A stretch of DNA of 64,000 nt from Chryseobacterium lactis (GCF_003815875.1 NZ_CP033924.1:3162001-3226000), one strand, 5' to 3'; shown: positions 26,607 through 36,925, counted from the stretch's first letter. Notes: generated by a model not told the origin, from the letters alone. A program made the numbers and translations.

Positions 26607-28544
26607 ATGAAAAAAATAATTTATATAGTAATCGGTTGTGCCTGTTCGATGCTGGTGAATGGGCAGAAATATGAGTTTTTGACCGCTCCTAAATTTAATG
26701 ATGCAGATTTGTCAAAGGAAAAGTCATTGTTGGATGAAAATAGTCCTGCAGAAATTTTGTATAAGTCTGTTTATTTTTTTATAGATGGTACTAATGGAGA
26801 ATTGCATAAAAAATATTTCTACAGAATTAAGATCTATGATAAAGATAAAGCGGAAGATTGGTTAAATCTTGAGATTCCTCTTTATACGAGTAATAACAAT
26901 AACCGTGAATCGCTAGGAAAATTTAAGGCTTTTACCTATAATCTTGAAAATGGAGTTGCAACACCTGTAAAAGTAGAAAAGAGCTCTCAATATAAAAGTA
27001 AGGAAAGTAAAAATGTAACCGTTACAAAATTTGCTTTTCCAAATGTGAAAAATGGTTCGGTATTAGAATATCAGTATGAAATCGTATCCCCATTTTTATA
27101 TTCGATTCCTCAGTTTTTAATAGAAACGGATACTCCTTCTTTATACACCGAATATGCGTTAGACGCTCCGCTTAATATTTCATATAATATCAACTATACC
27201 GGAGCTTTATTGCCTAAATATAGAGACGTTAAAGAAAAGAGCAGCTACGGATCGCAATATAAAATATACAGATTTGGTTTCGAAAATGTAAAAGGTTTCA
27301 AAACCGAAAAATTTGTAAGGAATGACAGAAACAATCGAACAAAAATCAGTGCTGAACTACATTCTACAAATTTCAGAGAACTTAAATTGTATTCATCATC
27401 ATGGGATCAAATCAGTAAAAGACTGTATGAAGATGAAGATTTCGGGGGTGAGCTGAAAAGAACAAAACTAGCAAAGGAAAACATGCCTGCCGGTGTTTCG
27501 GAAATGAAAACAGATCTTGAAAAAGCCAATGCTATTTTCTCCTATGTTCAGAAAAATTTTATATGGAACAAGGACAGAGGTATTTATACGGACGAGGGCA
27601 TAAAAAAACTTATCGAAACTAAGGTTGGGAATGGCGCAGAAATTAATCTCTTCCTGGTTATGCTGCTTCGTGAAGCAGGAATTAAAGCTGATCCGATGAT
27701 CATTTCAACCGTAGCCAATGGACTCATCAATCTGACGTCTCCCAATGTTTCGAACATGAATTTTGTACTGGTATCAATGGAAATAGGAGGTAAGTTGCAT
27801 ATTTATGATGCTACTTCCAAACAATCTTCATTAGATGAACTTCCTTTAAAAGATTGGAATCAGTATGGAGTTGTGGTGAACAAAGATAAGGCGGTACTGA
27901 TCCAGATGACCAATACTAAAGTAAGTAATACATTTTTGACGGTAGATGCGAAGATCAATGATGATGGTAGCATTTCAGGTGGTTATTCGGATAAAGATAC
28001 AGGAGCTTTTGCTATGTTTGTAAAAGACGAGTATGATGAAAACCCGGAAAAATATAAAAAACAATACAAAGAAAACTTTTCAATAGATTTTACAGGAATT
28101 GATTCCAAAGTTTTGGAGAGCGGAGCGTTTGAAAGTACTATGAAATTTTCTTCCACGAATTTGATCGACAAGATTGGAAAGAAAATAATTATCAATCCCA
28201 TGTTATTTTTAAGTAAAAATTCTAATGAATTTGATCAGACCGACGAAAGAAAGTATATGATCGATTTTGGAGCCCCAACGACAAAAATCAAAAAAGTAGT
28301 TCTTGAAATTCCTGAAGGGTACGTTATTGAAGAAATGCCTAAAAACAAAAAAATTGTAACAGAAGATAAAGAGATTGAGTATAGTTATATTATTGAAAAT
28401 AAAGGGAATAAACTGGAAGTTATTTCCACCACAAAAATAAATAGTGCAGATTACCCTAAAGACTATTATCCGGCATTCAAACAAATTTGGGGTGTTGCTT
28501 CAAAATGCGAAAATCAGGTAATTAGCTTAGTTAAAAAATCTTAG
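26607..28544 (+). CDS. DUF3857 protein with degenerate transglutaminase-like domain
   Basis: This 645-residue paralogue of the upstream gene has the same layout: signal peptide (ending VNGQ), DUF3857 domain, transglutaminase-like fold and C-terminal beta domain. In the transglutaminase region the Cys motif reads VGNGAEINLFLVMLLREAG, lacking Cys, and the His position reads NMNFVLVSM. Only the Asp (HIYDAT) is kept, so it is probably a pseudo-enzyme. It starts 2 bases after its active partner, suggesting that the two work together, perhaps as a complex. That pairing is inference. Confidence 0.82.
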   Translation: MKKIIYIVIGCACSMLVNGQKYEFLTAPKFNDADLSKEKSLLDENSPAEILYKSVYFFIDGTNGELHKKYFYRIKIYDKDKAEDWLNLEIPLYTSNNNNRESLGKFKAFTYNLENGVATPVKVEKSSQYKSKESKNVTVTKFAFPNVKNGSVLEYQYEIVSPFLYSIPQFLIETDTPSLYTEYALDAPLNISYNINYTGALLPKYRDVKEKSSYGSQYKIYRFGFENVKGFKTEKFVRNDRNNRTKISAELHSTNFRELKLYSSSWDQISKRLYEDEDFGGELKRTKLAKENMPAGVSEMKTDLEKANAIFSYVQKNFIWNKDRGIYTDEGIKKLIETKVGNGAEINLFLVMLLREAGIKADPMIISTVANGLINLTSPNVSNMNFVLVSMEIGGKLHIYDATSKQSSLDELPLKDWNQYGVVVNKDKAVLIQMTNTKVSNTFLTVDAKINDDGSISGGYSDKDTGAFAMFVKDEYDENPEKYKKQYKENFSIDFTGIDSKVLESGAFESTMKFSSTNLIDKIGKKIIINPMLFLSKNSNEFDQTDERKYMIDFGAPTTKIKKVVLEIPEGYVIEEMPKNKKIVTEDKEIEYSYIIENKGNKLEVISTTKINSADYPKDYYPAFKQIWGVASKCENQVISLVKKS

Positions 28545-28582
28545 ATTTCGAGAACTCATTTAATAAAAAACAATATTTTTCT

Positions 28583-28613
28583 AAAAACCATTCATCTTTT
28601 GAATGGTTTTTGC
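28583..28613 (+). terminator. Terminator after the DUF3857 pair
   Basis: AAAAACCATTC pairs with GAATGGTTTTT around a seven-base loop, with a T-rich 3' arm. Confidence 0.78.
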
Positions 28614-28635
28614 ATAAAGTATCAAAAAATAAATC

Positions 28636-29460
28636 ATGAGAAATACGATAGCCGTTTTGGCATTATCACTCTTAACTTTTACTGCCTGTAAGAAAAATGA
28701 AAAGGCAGGAACAGGAATAGAAAAAACTGAAAATAAACAATCGGATGAGTTTGTTGTAGACTCCGTCAAGGTGAGTGATTCTACAAGGATTACAGATTCG
28801 CTGAAAGTTACTTATACTTCAAAATTGTTGGTTTTTCCTTCCATAAAGGATAAAAAGCTCCTGGACAGTATCTATTTTCATGATGATAGAATCAAGGACT
28901 ATTCGAAAGCGGGCCTGCAGGCTTATCTTGAAAATGCGAAAAAAAACTATTTTACTTCTGTAAAAAAAGATAATGAAGATTGGCTTTCGGATATTACTTA
29001 TTCTCAGACTTGGTATTCGAGTTCCAAAATGAATCTGAAATCCAATACAAACGGATATATGCATATTGAATACCTGAGTAGTGCCTATATTGGTGGAGCA
29101 CATGACGAATATGGTTTCTCTGAAAGAGTTTTTGATCTTAAAAATAATAAGAAACTGGAGTTAAAAGATATTACTTCGATGCCAAAAAATAAAATTGAGG
29201 CTCTGCTTATGAAGAATATCAACACAATTAAAAGTGGAACAACAGATCAAAATGGGGAAGTGAAGAACTCGGAAATGCTTTTGGTGGATAAAATTCCGGC
29301 ATCAGATAACTTTTATTTTGATGATAAAAACCTGTATTTCCATTACAGTCCCTATGAAATTGCTGCTTTTGCCGCTGGTGACATCGTAATCCCTATCTCA
29401 TGGGATGAGTTAAATGGGAGTTTAAATGCCGAATTTAAAGAAAGAATGAAAATTAAATAA
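28636..29460 (+). CDS. DUF3298 (RsiV-type) lipoprotein
   Basis: The signal peptide ends in lipobox FTAC (Cys18). The body shows the DUF4163/DUF3298 architecture found in RsiV and related envelope proteins: YLSSAYIGGAHDEYGFSERVFDLKNNKKLELKDIT near the middle and FYFDDKNLYFHYSPYEIAAFAAGDIVIPISWDEL at the C-terminus. It is a 274-residue periplasm-facing lipoprotein. Unlike RsiV it has no N-terminal anti-sigma domain and no sigma factor lies nearby, so it is not assigned as a regulator. It is flanked by terminators on both sides and is probably monocistronic. Confidence 0.82.
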   Translation: MRNTIAVLALSLLTFTACKKNEKAGTGIEKTENKQSDEFVVDSVKVSDSTRITDSLKVTYTSKLLVFPSIKDKKLLDSIYFHDDRIKDYSKAGLQAYLENAKKNYFTSVKKDNEDWLSDITYSQTWYSSSKMNLKSNTNGYMHIEYLSSAYIGGAHDEYGFSERVFDLKNNKKLELKDITSMPKNKIEALLMKNINTIKSGTTDQNGEVKNSEMLLVDKIPASDNFYFDDKNLYFHYSPYEIAAFAAGDIVIPISWDELNGSLNAEFKERMKIK

Positions 29461-29463
29461 ATT

Positions 29464-29490
29464 AATGCTTCCGATTCGGAAGCATTTTTT
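29464..29490 (+). terminator. Terminator after the DUF3298 lipoprotein gene
   Basis: AATGCTTCCG-ATT-CGGAAGCATT is a perfect 10-bp stem followed by TTTT. The -7-like box TAATTTTG (29490-29497) directly follows and may start the next gene with almost no leader. Confidence 0.82.
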
Positions 29491-29502
29491 AATTTTGCGG
29501 TA

Positions 29503-30354
29503 ATGGAAAAAGTAGCTTTTATTATTAACCCTTTTTCGGCAAAAAAAAACTATCAGCCGTTTTTGAATGAACTGAAAAAAAAGGTTAGTAATCCATCATA
29601 TTATGTCTCCGAATCTATTGCGGGAACAGACGAGTTTATTCAGAATTATTTTGATAAAGTGGATATTTTTGTAGCCATTGGAGGAGATGGTACCATTTCA
29701 ACGGTAGCTAAAAATCTGATTAATACAGAAAAAATTCTGGCTATTTTTCCGGCAGGTTCCGGAAATGGATTCTCTAACGAAACTCGTTTCAACAAAAATC
29801 TGGATGAGCTGCTGGAAAAGATAAAACAAAAAAAATCCAGAAAGATTGATACATTTACTGTTAACGATAAACTCTCAATCAATGTTTCGGGAACCGGTTT
29901 TGATGGGAAAGTGGTTAAAGAATTTGAGAAAACCAGCCGAGGTTTCAAAAATTACATTAAAGTTTCTTTGAAGACTTTCTTCAATTATAAACCTATCAAA
30001 GTAAAGTTTTCTGACGAACAATACCAGCAATACAACGGCAAATATTTAATGTTGAATATTGCGAATACCCGTCAGTTTGGAAATAACGCTTACATTGCTC
30101 CTCAAGCCAGTAAAAGTGATGGCCTGGTAGATATGGTATTGGTGAAAAAATTTCCATTAACCTATTCTGCACTTTTTGCATTCAGAATGTTTACCAAAAG
30201 GCTGAAAGATGATGACTACGTTACGTATCTTCCTGTTTCTGAAATTGAGTTCAAGGTAAATACCAAAAACTGGCACCTTGACGGTGAGTTTAATAAGATA
30301 AAATCTCCCGTTCACGTAAAAGTACAGCCTGCAAGCCTTAATATTTTGGTTTAA
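29503..30354 (+). CDS. Diacylglycerol kinase-family lipid kinase
   Basis: This 283-residue protein belongs to the DagK/YegS/sphingosine kinase catalytic family, which phosphorylates lipid alcohols with ATP. It starts KVAFIINPFSAKK, and the nucleotide-binding motif IFVAIGGDGTIST (about residues 56-68) is followed by ILAIFPAGSGNGFSNE, both standard. The C-terminal half is the beta-sandwich domain, ending WHLDGEF, the usual conserved DGE. The lipid substrate cannot be deduced; flavobacteria make sphingolipids, so a sphingoid base is possible. It starts just after the upstream terminator. Confidence 0.9.
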   Translation: MEKVAFIINPFSAKKNYQPFLNELKKKVSNPSYYVSESIAGTDEFIQNYFDKVDIFVAIGGDGTISTVAKNLINTEKILAIFPAGSGNGFSNETRFNKNLDELLEKIKQKKSRKIDTFTVNDKLSINVSGTGFDGKVVKEFEKTSRGFKNYIKVSLKTFFNYKPIKVKFSDEQYQQYNGKYLMLNIANTRQFGNNAYIAPQASKSDGLVDMVLVKKFPLTYSALFAFRMFTKRLKDDDYVTYLPVSEIEFKVNTKNWHLDGEFNKIKSPVHVKVQPASLNILV

Positions 30355-30356
30355 TT

Positions 30357-30392
30357 GTCATTGCGAGGAGCGAAGCGACGAAGCAATCTCAT
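30357..30392. repeat. REP-like intergenic repeat (CATTGCGAGGAGCGAAGCGACGAAGCAAT)
   Basis: An imperfect palindrome with ATTGC/GCAAT outer arms and an AGCGAAGCGACGAAG core. I recall this motif as a dispersed intergenic repeat in many genomes, including Bacteroidota. One copy is present here, between the lipid kinase and the symporter gene. Confidence 0.55.
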
Positions 30393-30426
30393 ATTACAAA
30401 TACGAGCTGAATCCGATTAAAAATAT

Positions 30427-31707
30427 TTAAACCTCTAATTTTTTCTCTACTTCATTAGGATGATCCAGACAATATTGAAGCTGGTCTTTATCTAATTGTT
30501 TTTCCCAATTGGCAACTACTACCGTTGCTACAGAATTTCCGATGACATTGGTAAGTGCTCTGCATTCACTCATAAATTTATCAACTCCTAAGATCAAGGT
30601 CATTCCGGCTATAGGGATTTCCGGGACTACAGCTAATGTTGCTGCTAATGTAACAAATCCGGCACCGGTAACTCCGGCTGCGCCTTTAGAACTCAACATC
30701 GCTACTAATAACAGCATCAATTGCTTTTCAATAGGAAGATGAATATTTAAAGCCTGTGCAATAAACAGAGATGCCAATGTCATATAAATATTTGTTCCAT
30801 CAAGATTGAAAGAATATCCGGTAGGAACCACTAAGCCGACTATTGCCCTTGAACAACCCGCTTTTTCAAGCTTTTCCATGAGTCCCGGCAATGCAGATTC
30901 TGAAGAACTGGTTCCCAACACCAACAGAAGTTCCTCCTTGAGGTAAAATAATAATTTTAAAATATTAAATCCATTATACCATGCAACGGCTCCCAGTACT
31001 AATATGACGAAGAGAATTGATGTGATATAAAATGTAGCTACTAAAAATATTAGATTTAATACAGAATGAAGGCCATACTTTCCAATGGTAAATGCCATAG
31101 CCCCGAAAGCTCCGACCGGGGCAAGCTTCATCAACATATGAACAATTTTAAATATCGGAGTCGATAAGTCCTGTAGGAAATCCGTAACCTTCTGGCTCTT
31201 TTCTTTGGTTAAAACCAACGCGATCCCCATTAAAATAGCTACAAGAAGAACCTGAAGTATATTTTCACCCACCAAAGGGCTAAACAGAGTCTCAGGAATA
31301 ATATTCATAATGAAACCCGTAAGAGTTGATTCATGAGCTTTTTGCTGATACTGGGAAACATCTCCGGAAAGAGTAGCAGGGTCAATATTTAAGCCGTGAC
31401 CGGGTTGCAGCAGATTGCCAACAATTAAACCAATAATAAGAGCCAATGTTGAAAAGGTAAAAAAATAGATCATTGCCTTTACCGCAATTCTTCCTACTTT
31501 TTTAAGATCAGTCATATGGGCAATTCCCAATGTAAGAGTAATGAAAATAACCGGAGCAATAATCATTTTTACCAGTTTGATAAAACCATCTCCAAACGGC
31601 TTCATCTTTTCTCCGAGCTCAGGATAAAAATGACCTAAAAGAATACCTCCGATAATAGCGATAATAACCTGGAAATAAAGTTGCTGATAAAGTTGTTTCC
31701 CTTTCAA
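30427..31707 (-). CDS. dctA: C4-dicarboxylate/cation symporter (DctA-like)
   Basis: This DAACS-family transporter resembles E. coli DctA over its whole length, so uptake of C4-dicarboxylates such as succinate is likely. Recognisable segments are LYFQV...[68 protein letters not shown] and [14 protein letters not shown]. Glutamate transport is the main alternative. I prefer a TTG start at 31707 (426 residues, [13 protein letters not shown]), which aligns with DctA. A longer frame from 31770 adds 21 atypical residues. Being on the minus strand, it is transcribed toward the lipid kinase gene. Confidence 0.88.
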   Translation of the reverse strand: MKGKQLYQQLYFQVIIAIIGGILLGHFYPELGEKMKPFGDGFIKLVKMIIAPVIFITLTLGIAHMTDLKKVGRIAVKAMIYFFTFSTLALIIGLIVGNLLQPGHGLNIDPATLSGDVSQYQQKAHESTLTGFIMNIIPETLFSPLVGENILQVLLVAILMGIALVLTKEKSQKVTDFLQDLSTPIFKIVHMLMKLAPVGAFGAMAFTIGKYGLHSVLNLIFLVATFYITSILFVILVLGAVAWYNGFNILKLLFYLKEELLLVLGTSSSESALPGLMEKLEKAGCSRAIVGLVVPTGYSFNLDGTNIYMTLASLFIAQALNIHLPIEKQLMLLLVAMLSSKGAAGVTGAGFVTLAATLAVVPEIPIAGMTLILGVDKFMSECRALTNVIGNSVATVVVANWEKQLDKDQLQYCLDHPNEVEKKLEV

Positions 31708-31782
31708 AATAACTGGTTTTTTAAGATTTCGAAAGTGCGAAAATATGAATTTTTTATAAAAACATGACAAACGTCATGGAAA

Positions 31783-31815
31783 AGTTTCGGCGGGGCTGAA
31801 AGCCCCGCCGAAACT
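31783..31815. repeat. GC-rich 15-bp perfect palindrome (REP-like)
   Basis: AGTTTCGGCGGGGCT, loop GAA, then its exact complement. It is far more GC-rich than its surroundings. No T-run clearly follows on either strand, so it is more like a REP element than a terminator, though it lies between two minus-strand genes. Confidence 0.7.
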
Positions 31816-31911
31816 AAATGATTATAATTTGTGTTATTGGCTACGCCGAATCTTCGATTTCTGACGAAGGAAGAATCTTATTGCTTCCATTTCATTCAAA
31901 ATGATAATATG

Positions 31912-33600
31912 TTACTCAGTGGCAACAGAATCATCGCCCCGGCCATCGGCCACAGCATGAATATTACCCCTGTCATCAAGAACAATCATTTCGGTTTTTC
32001 CGATATATTTTACTTTTTCAATGACGTAATTTTTGCTTTCAAGCTCCGAAATGGTGCTTTGAGGAAAATTATTTTCTACGCTGATTGTTTCCGGAAGCCA
32101 TTGATGGTGAAACTTAGGTGCATTGACAGACATATTGGCGTTTAATTTAAAATCTACCACATTAACGATAGATTGATACACCGAAGTTGGAATCGTTGTT
32201 CCGCCAGGTGTTCCTACTACCATAAAAGGCTTTCCGTTCTTAAGCAGAATGGTTGGAGTCATGGAAGAAAGCATTCTCTTGTTAGGCTGAATAGCATTAG
32301 CTTCGCCGCCTACTGCTCCAAACATGTTGGGTACACCCGGTTTGATGGAGAAATCATCCATTTCATTATTTAAAAAGAATCCTGCTCCGGAAACCAGAAC
32401 TTTACTTCCGTAATAGCCGTTCAATGTTGTGGTTACAGAAGCTGCATTTCCATCTTTGTCCAGAACGGAAATATGTGTTGTTTGGGTTGATTCTTTAGGT
32501 TGCGGTATGATTTTTCCAACTTCCGCACTCGGAGTTGCTTTATCAAAACTGAAACTTTTCCATCTTTTTTTCAAATAGTCATCTGAAATCAGATAAGTTG
32601 TTTTATCCTCTATAAAATCAGGGTCGCCCATATATTCAGCTCTGTCTGCAAATGCTCTTCTTTCTGCTTCAGTCATGATCTGAACTGCCTTTGTAGAGTT
32701 CTGTTGATATTTTTCAAGATTTTCAAAGCTTGCCATTCTAAGCATTTGAGCCAAAAGAAGTCCGCCACTTGAAGGTAATGGCATTGAAACGACATTATTT
32801 CCTTTATACTCAAATTCTAAAGCTTTTCTTTCTGCAACCTTATAGTTTTTAAGATCTTCCAAAGTGATGATTCCATTTCCTCTTTTCATTTCAGCAACCA
32901 GGAGATCAGCTGTTTTTCCTTCATAGAATCCTTTTGCTCCTGATTTCTGAATCAGCTTTAATGTTTCGGCTAAATCTTTCTGAACTAAGATATCACCTGC
33001 CTTCCACAGATTATCTTTTACAAAAATAATAGACGATTTATTATGCTTCTGGAATTTCTCTCTCTGGCTATTAAGCATATCGGCTTCCTTATCTGTAATA
33101 GCAAATCCCTGCTCTGCCAGATCAATTGCAGGTTGGATGATCTTCTCCATAGGAAGTTTGCAATATTTCAGGGTGGCAAAAAATCCGGCGATACTTCCCG
33201 GAATACCTACAGCCAATCGGCCGTTTTGGGACAGATCAGTATTCGCCTTTCCGCTTTTATCCAGGTACATATCTCTGGAAGCTTTTTTCGGAGCTGTTTC
33301 TCTGTAATCCAAAGTGAATTTCTCCCCATTATTTTTTACACCTACTAAAAATCCGCCACCACCGATATTTCCAGCTTGTGGATAGACAACTGCTAATGCA
33401 TATTGAGTAGCTGTAACAGCATCGTAGGCATTTCCTCCCATTCTCAGGATTTTAGCACCGGCTTCACTGGCTAATGGGTGGGCGGATACTACTACGCCTT
33501 TATTTTTTACCTGTACCTCTTTCACAATATTGAAATTTGTAAATTGAGCCCAGCTTAACTGACTGGCTAACAGGATCGAAACAATTAAAAACTTCCTCAT
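31912..33600 (-). CDS. ggt: Gamma-glutamyltransferase
   Basis: This secreted enzyme hydrolyses or transfers the gamma-glutamyl group of glutathione and related compounds. The 562-residue precursor has a signal peptide (MRKFLIVSILLASQLSWAQ), an N-terminal large-subunit region starting VVVSAHPLASEAGAKILRMGGNAYDAV, and the self-cleavage site at TTHISVLDKDGNAASVTTTLN, where the Thr nucleophile lies. A later region (MLSSMTPTILLKNGKPFMVVGTPGGTTIPTSV) carries the substrate-binding Ser-Ser. The length is typical. It is a single gene with a -7 box at 33617-33624. Confidence 0.95.
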   Translation of the reverse strand: MRKFLIVSILLASQLSWAQFTNFNIVKEVQVKNKGVVVSAHPLASEAGAKILRMGGNAYDAVTATQYALAVVYPQAGNIGGGGFLVGVKNNGEKFTLDYRETAPKKASRDMYLDKSGKANTDLSQNGRLAVGIPGSIAGFFATLKYCKLPMEKIIQPAIDLAEQGFAITDKEADMLNSQREKFQKHNKSSIIFVKDNLWKAGDILVQKDLAETLKLIQKSGAKGFYEGKTADLLVAEMKRGNGIITLEDLKNYKVAERKALEFEYKGNNVVSMPLPSSGGLLLAQMLRMASFENLEKYQQNSTKAVQIMTEAERRAFADRAEYMGDPDFIEDKTTYLISDDYLKKRWKSFSFDKATPSAEVGKIIPQPKESTQTTHISVLDKDGNAASVTTTLNGYYGSKVLVSGAGFFLNNEMDDFSIKPGVPNMFGAVGGEANAIQPNKRMLSSMTPTILLKNGKPFMVVGTPGGTTIPTSVYQSIVNVVDFKLNANMSVNAPKFHHQWLPETISVENNFPQSTISELESKNYVIEKVKYIGKTEMIVLDDRGNIHAVADGRGDDSVATE

Positions 33601-33926
33601 ATAATTTTCTTTACTACAAAATTATTGATTTTTTATGTAAATCGTTGATCATGATTGTTCTAATGATTCTTTTTTCTCCTTTTCTTGTATTTAAAGTTAC
33701 CGGAAAATCTAAGAATATGATAACAGGAAATCAGACTGTAAAATTGTAAATGCTATAAAAGTGAAAATATTTTTATTTTTTATTCAATTTGTATCAAAAT
33801 TTAAATAACATAAAATTAAATTTAGTAAAAATTAAATTTGTTTAAATTATTATTAATTAATTGCTTGTTTTGGTTGATAATGTTTATGTTTTGAGTGTGT
33901 TATTTGCTATATTTGAAAAAAAGCAC
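33601..33926. promoter_or_regulatory. Divergent promoter region between ggt and the TonB-dependent receptor
   Basis: 326 very AT-rich bases. Minus-strand TAATTTTG at 33617-33624 is the likely ggt -7 box. Plus-strand TATATTTG at 33908-33915 is the likely receptor -7 box and would give a leader of only a few bases. No ORF or other structure was noticed. Confidence 0.5.
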
Positions 33927-36767
33927 ATGAGAAAAAAATACCAAAAAATTACTTCCCTGGGAGTTCTGTTCTTTGTTTCTGTAAATGTCTATGCACAAAC
34001 AAAAGATTCAATACAGGTTAAAACTGTAGATGAGATAAAAATTACAATAGGTTCCAGAAATAAAAGCAGAGTAGCAACTGATACGCCCGTTCCGGTAGAT
34101 GTTATCAATATTGGTTCACAATCTGTACTTAGTCCTCAGATGGATCTTAATCAGATCCTGAATTATGCGGCTCCTTCCTTTACATCCAATTCAACAACAG
34201 TAGCAGATGGTACAGACCATGTAGATCCTGCTCAATTAAGAGGTTTGGGTCCGGATCAGGTTCTGGTTTTATTGAATGGAAAGAGAAGGCATACTTCATC
34301 TCTGGTCAATATTAATGGTTCGCCGGGAAGAGGTTCGGTTGGCACAGACCTTAATGCAATTCCCGCTTTTGCCATTGAAAGATTGGAAGTGTTGAGAGAT
34401 GGAGCTTCTGCACAATACGGTTCTGATGCCATCGCAGGGGTGATTAATGTTATCATGAAAAAAAATACAAATAACCTTACAGCTGCTATTACAGGAGGTG
34501 GATTTAATTCAAAAGGAGCAAATGATCATCGTGGGGGCTGGGATGGAGGAAAGTATCAGGTAGATTTGAATTATGGTGCAAAATTGGGTGCCACAGGATT
34601 TCTGAATTTTACAGCAAGTTTTCTGAACAGAGGTGCTACAGGGAGAGCAGGAACCGCGACAGGAGATATCTTTAATGCATATAATGCTATCGAACAGAGA
34701 GCACGTGAAAACGGAGTTGATATCAATTCTTTGTTTGGAAATATCAATAATACATCCAATACCCAGCAGATTATTAATTATATTCATCAATATGCTCCTT
34801 ATGTAAGTTATTTTAACCCTGCTATGTTGGCAAGTATACAAAATGCCAATACAATTCCTGAATTACAGTCGATTTTAAGAGCTGATGTTACGGGGAATGA
34901 ATTATCCTACAGAAGACTTGAAAGAAATGATTTCAATATGCGGGTAGGGCAGTCTAAGTTGGGTTCAGGGCAGTTTTTCATGAACTCTGAATTTGATATC
35001 TCTCCGTCCGTCCGCGGATATGCATTCGGGGGGATTTCATACAGACAAGGAAATGCTGCAGGATTTTACAGAAGACCAAATCAGAGTAGAACACCTACAT
35101 CACTTTACCCAAACGGTTTCCTGCCGGAGATTGCTTCAGATGTAATTGATCTTTCACTTGCCGCCGGTTTTAAAGGGAAGATCGGTAAAGTAAGCTATGA
35201 TATTAGTAATACTTTTGGACAAAATACCTTTGATTATACGATAAAGAATACAGCCAATGCTTCGATGTTGGGCTCAAAGAAAAGCGAATTCAGAGCAGGA
35301 GGTTTAGGGTTTCTGCAAAATACCATCAATGCAGATTTTGACACTAAGTTTGATTGGCTGAAAGGTTTTAACGTTGCATTTGGTGGAGAAGTGAGATTAG
35401 AAAGGTATAAAATTGAAAATGGAGAAGAAGCTTCCTGGGCGCTTTATGATATTAATGGAAATATACAGACTCCGGGAACTTCTGCCTCGCTGAAACCTAC
35501 GGATTTTATGGGAGCAACAAGGCCAGGAGGTGCACAGGTATTTCCTGGTTTCAGACCTGAGAATGCTTTGAAAAAAGGAAGAAGCTCTGTGGCGGCTTAT
35601 CTCGATACTGAATTAGATGTTACTGATCGTTGGTTGGTGAGTGCAGCATTGAGGTATGAGAATTACTCAGATTTTGGTTCTACATTTAATTATAAAGTAG
35701 CTACCCGATATAAGCTTACCAATAATATCAATATCAGGGCTGCTCATTCTACTGGATTCAGAGCACCTTCTCTTCAGCAGATTTACTTCAATGCAACAGC
35801 TACTCAATTTGTTGGTGGAACAGCTTATGAGGTTGGAACGTTTTCCAATGATTCTAATGTTGCGAATATTTTAGGGATTCCGCAGTTAAAACAAGAAGAA
35901 TCGAAGAGCTTTTCAGCAGGTTTTACAGCTAAAATTCCACAGGCTAATCTTACTTTTACAGTAGATGGTTATTATATCAAAATAAAAAGCAGAGTCGTAT
36001 TGACCGATCAGTTTTCAAGACCAGTCGGTACCTTTCCAGCCGGAAGTCCCGAGTACAACCTTCAGCAAGGCTTTGACCAGGCTAATGCCAATGCGGCAAC
36101 ATTCTTTGCTAACGCTATTGATACGCAGACAAAAGGGATAGAAGGGGTGATTTCCCATCGTTTTAAAGCCTCTGAAAAAGTTTCTCTGAATTCTGATTTG
36201 GCAGTAACAGTATCTAAAACAAACAGGGTAGGAGATATCAAAGGTTCGGATGTTTTAATTAATGCCGGGCAGATCAATCGTTATTATTCCGAAACCAGCC
36301 GTGTTTACCTTGAAGAAGCGGTACCGCGATTTAAAGCTTCACTTAATAATTCTTTGGAATTCAATAACTTCAGTGTCCTTCTAAGGAATGTGTATTTTGG
36401 AAAAGTTACGGATCCGAACACAACAGATGTAAATGGAGATGGAGTAGTAGATAGTAACATGATTAACGGGCAGATGGTTCCTACGGAGCATCCGGTATGG
36501 GCAGCTAAGGTGATTGCCGATCTTTCTATTGGGTATAAATTCACAAAAGGATTTAGAGTAACGATTGGGGCGAATAACTTATTTGATATTTATCCGGATA
36601 AAAATTATGGACTCAGATCACTAAAAGTACCATCTGTGGATGCTTCGGGAAAACCGATAACCAGTATAGATCTTTCTAATCAGGATCAGTTTATATACTC
36701 CAGAAACGTTTCTCAGTTTGGAATGAATGGCAGATTTCTCTTTGTAAGATTGAATTTAAGCTTGTAA
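33927..36767 (+). CDS. TonB-dependent outer-membrane receptor
   Basis: This TonB-dependent receptor of 946 residues imports a bound ligand through a 22-strand barrel. The signal peptide ends VNVYAQ. The plug domain shows QMDLNQILNYAAPSF, ALRGLGPDQVLVLLNGKRRH and IERLEVLRDGASAQYGSDAIAGVINVI. The barrel ends with an aromatic-poor RLNLSL. It lacks the N-terminal CarboxypepD-like domain of SusC proteins and no susD follows, so glycan uptake by a Sus pair is unlikely. The ligand (siderophore, vitamin or other) is unknown. An upstream start at 33861 precedes the promoter and was rejected. Confidence 0.9.
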   Translation: MRKKYQKITSLGVLFFVSVNVYAQTKDSIQVKTVDEIKITIGSRNKSRVATDTPVPVDVINIGSQSVLSPQMDLNQILNYAAPSFTSNSTTVADGTDHVDPAQLRGLGPDQVLVLLNGKRRHTSSLVNINGSPGRGSVGTDLNAIPAFAIERLEVLRDGASAQYGSDAIAGVINVIMKKNTNNLTAAITGGGFNSKGANDHRGGWDGGKYQVDLNYGAKLGATGFLNFTASFLNRGATGRAGTATGDIFNAYNAIEQRARENGVDINSLFGNINNTSNTQQIINYIHQYAPYVSYFNPAMLASIQNANTIPELQSILRADVTGNELSYRRLERNDFNMRVGQSKLGSGQFFMNSEFDISPSVRGYAFGGISYRQGNAAGFYRRPNQSRTPTSLYPNGFLPEIASDVIDLSLAAGFKGKIGKVSYDISNTFGQNTFDYTIKNTANASMLGSKKSEFRAGGLGFLQNTINADFDTKFDWLKGFNVAFGGEVRLERYKIENGEEASWALYDINGNIQTPGTSASLKPTDFMGATRPGGAQVFPGFRPENALKKGRSSVAAYLDTELDVTDRWLVSAALRYENYSDFGSTFNYKVATRYKLTNNINIRAAHSTGFRAPSLQQIYFNATATQFVGGTAYEVGTFSNDSNVANILGIPQLKQEESKSFSAGFTAKIPQANLTFTVDGYYIKIKSRVVLTDQFSRPVGTFPAGSPEYNLQQGFDQANANAATFFANAIDTQTKGIEGVISHRFKASEKVSLNSDLAVTVSKTNRVGDIKGSDVLINAGQINRYYSETSRVYLEEAVPRFKASLNNSLEFNNFSVLLRNVYFGKVTDPNTTDVNGDGVVDSNMINGQMVPTEHPVWAAKVIADLSIGYKFTKGFRVTIGANNLFDIYPDKNYGLRSLKVPSVDASGKPITSIDLSNQDQFIYSRNVSQFGMNGRFLFVRLNLSL

Positions 36768-36877
36768 TCAAAATGAAGGAATCATAGAATAAAAATGTAT
36801 GACAAATTAATTACAGATATTTGAAATTAGTCTGTTTTAACGTCAGTTTTAAAAATAATTTCCTACAAGAAACTATG

Positions 36878-36903
36878 GGTGTATTTTTAAATACACCTTT
36901 TTT
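36878..36903 (+). terminator. Terminator after the TonB-dependent receptor
   Basis: GGTGTATTT, short loop, AAATACACC, then TTTTTT. Confidence 0.78.
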
Positions 36904-36925
36904 ATTATGGTTGACATGTTTTTTT

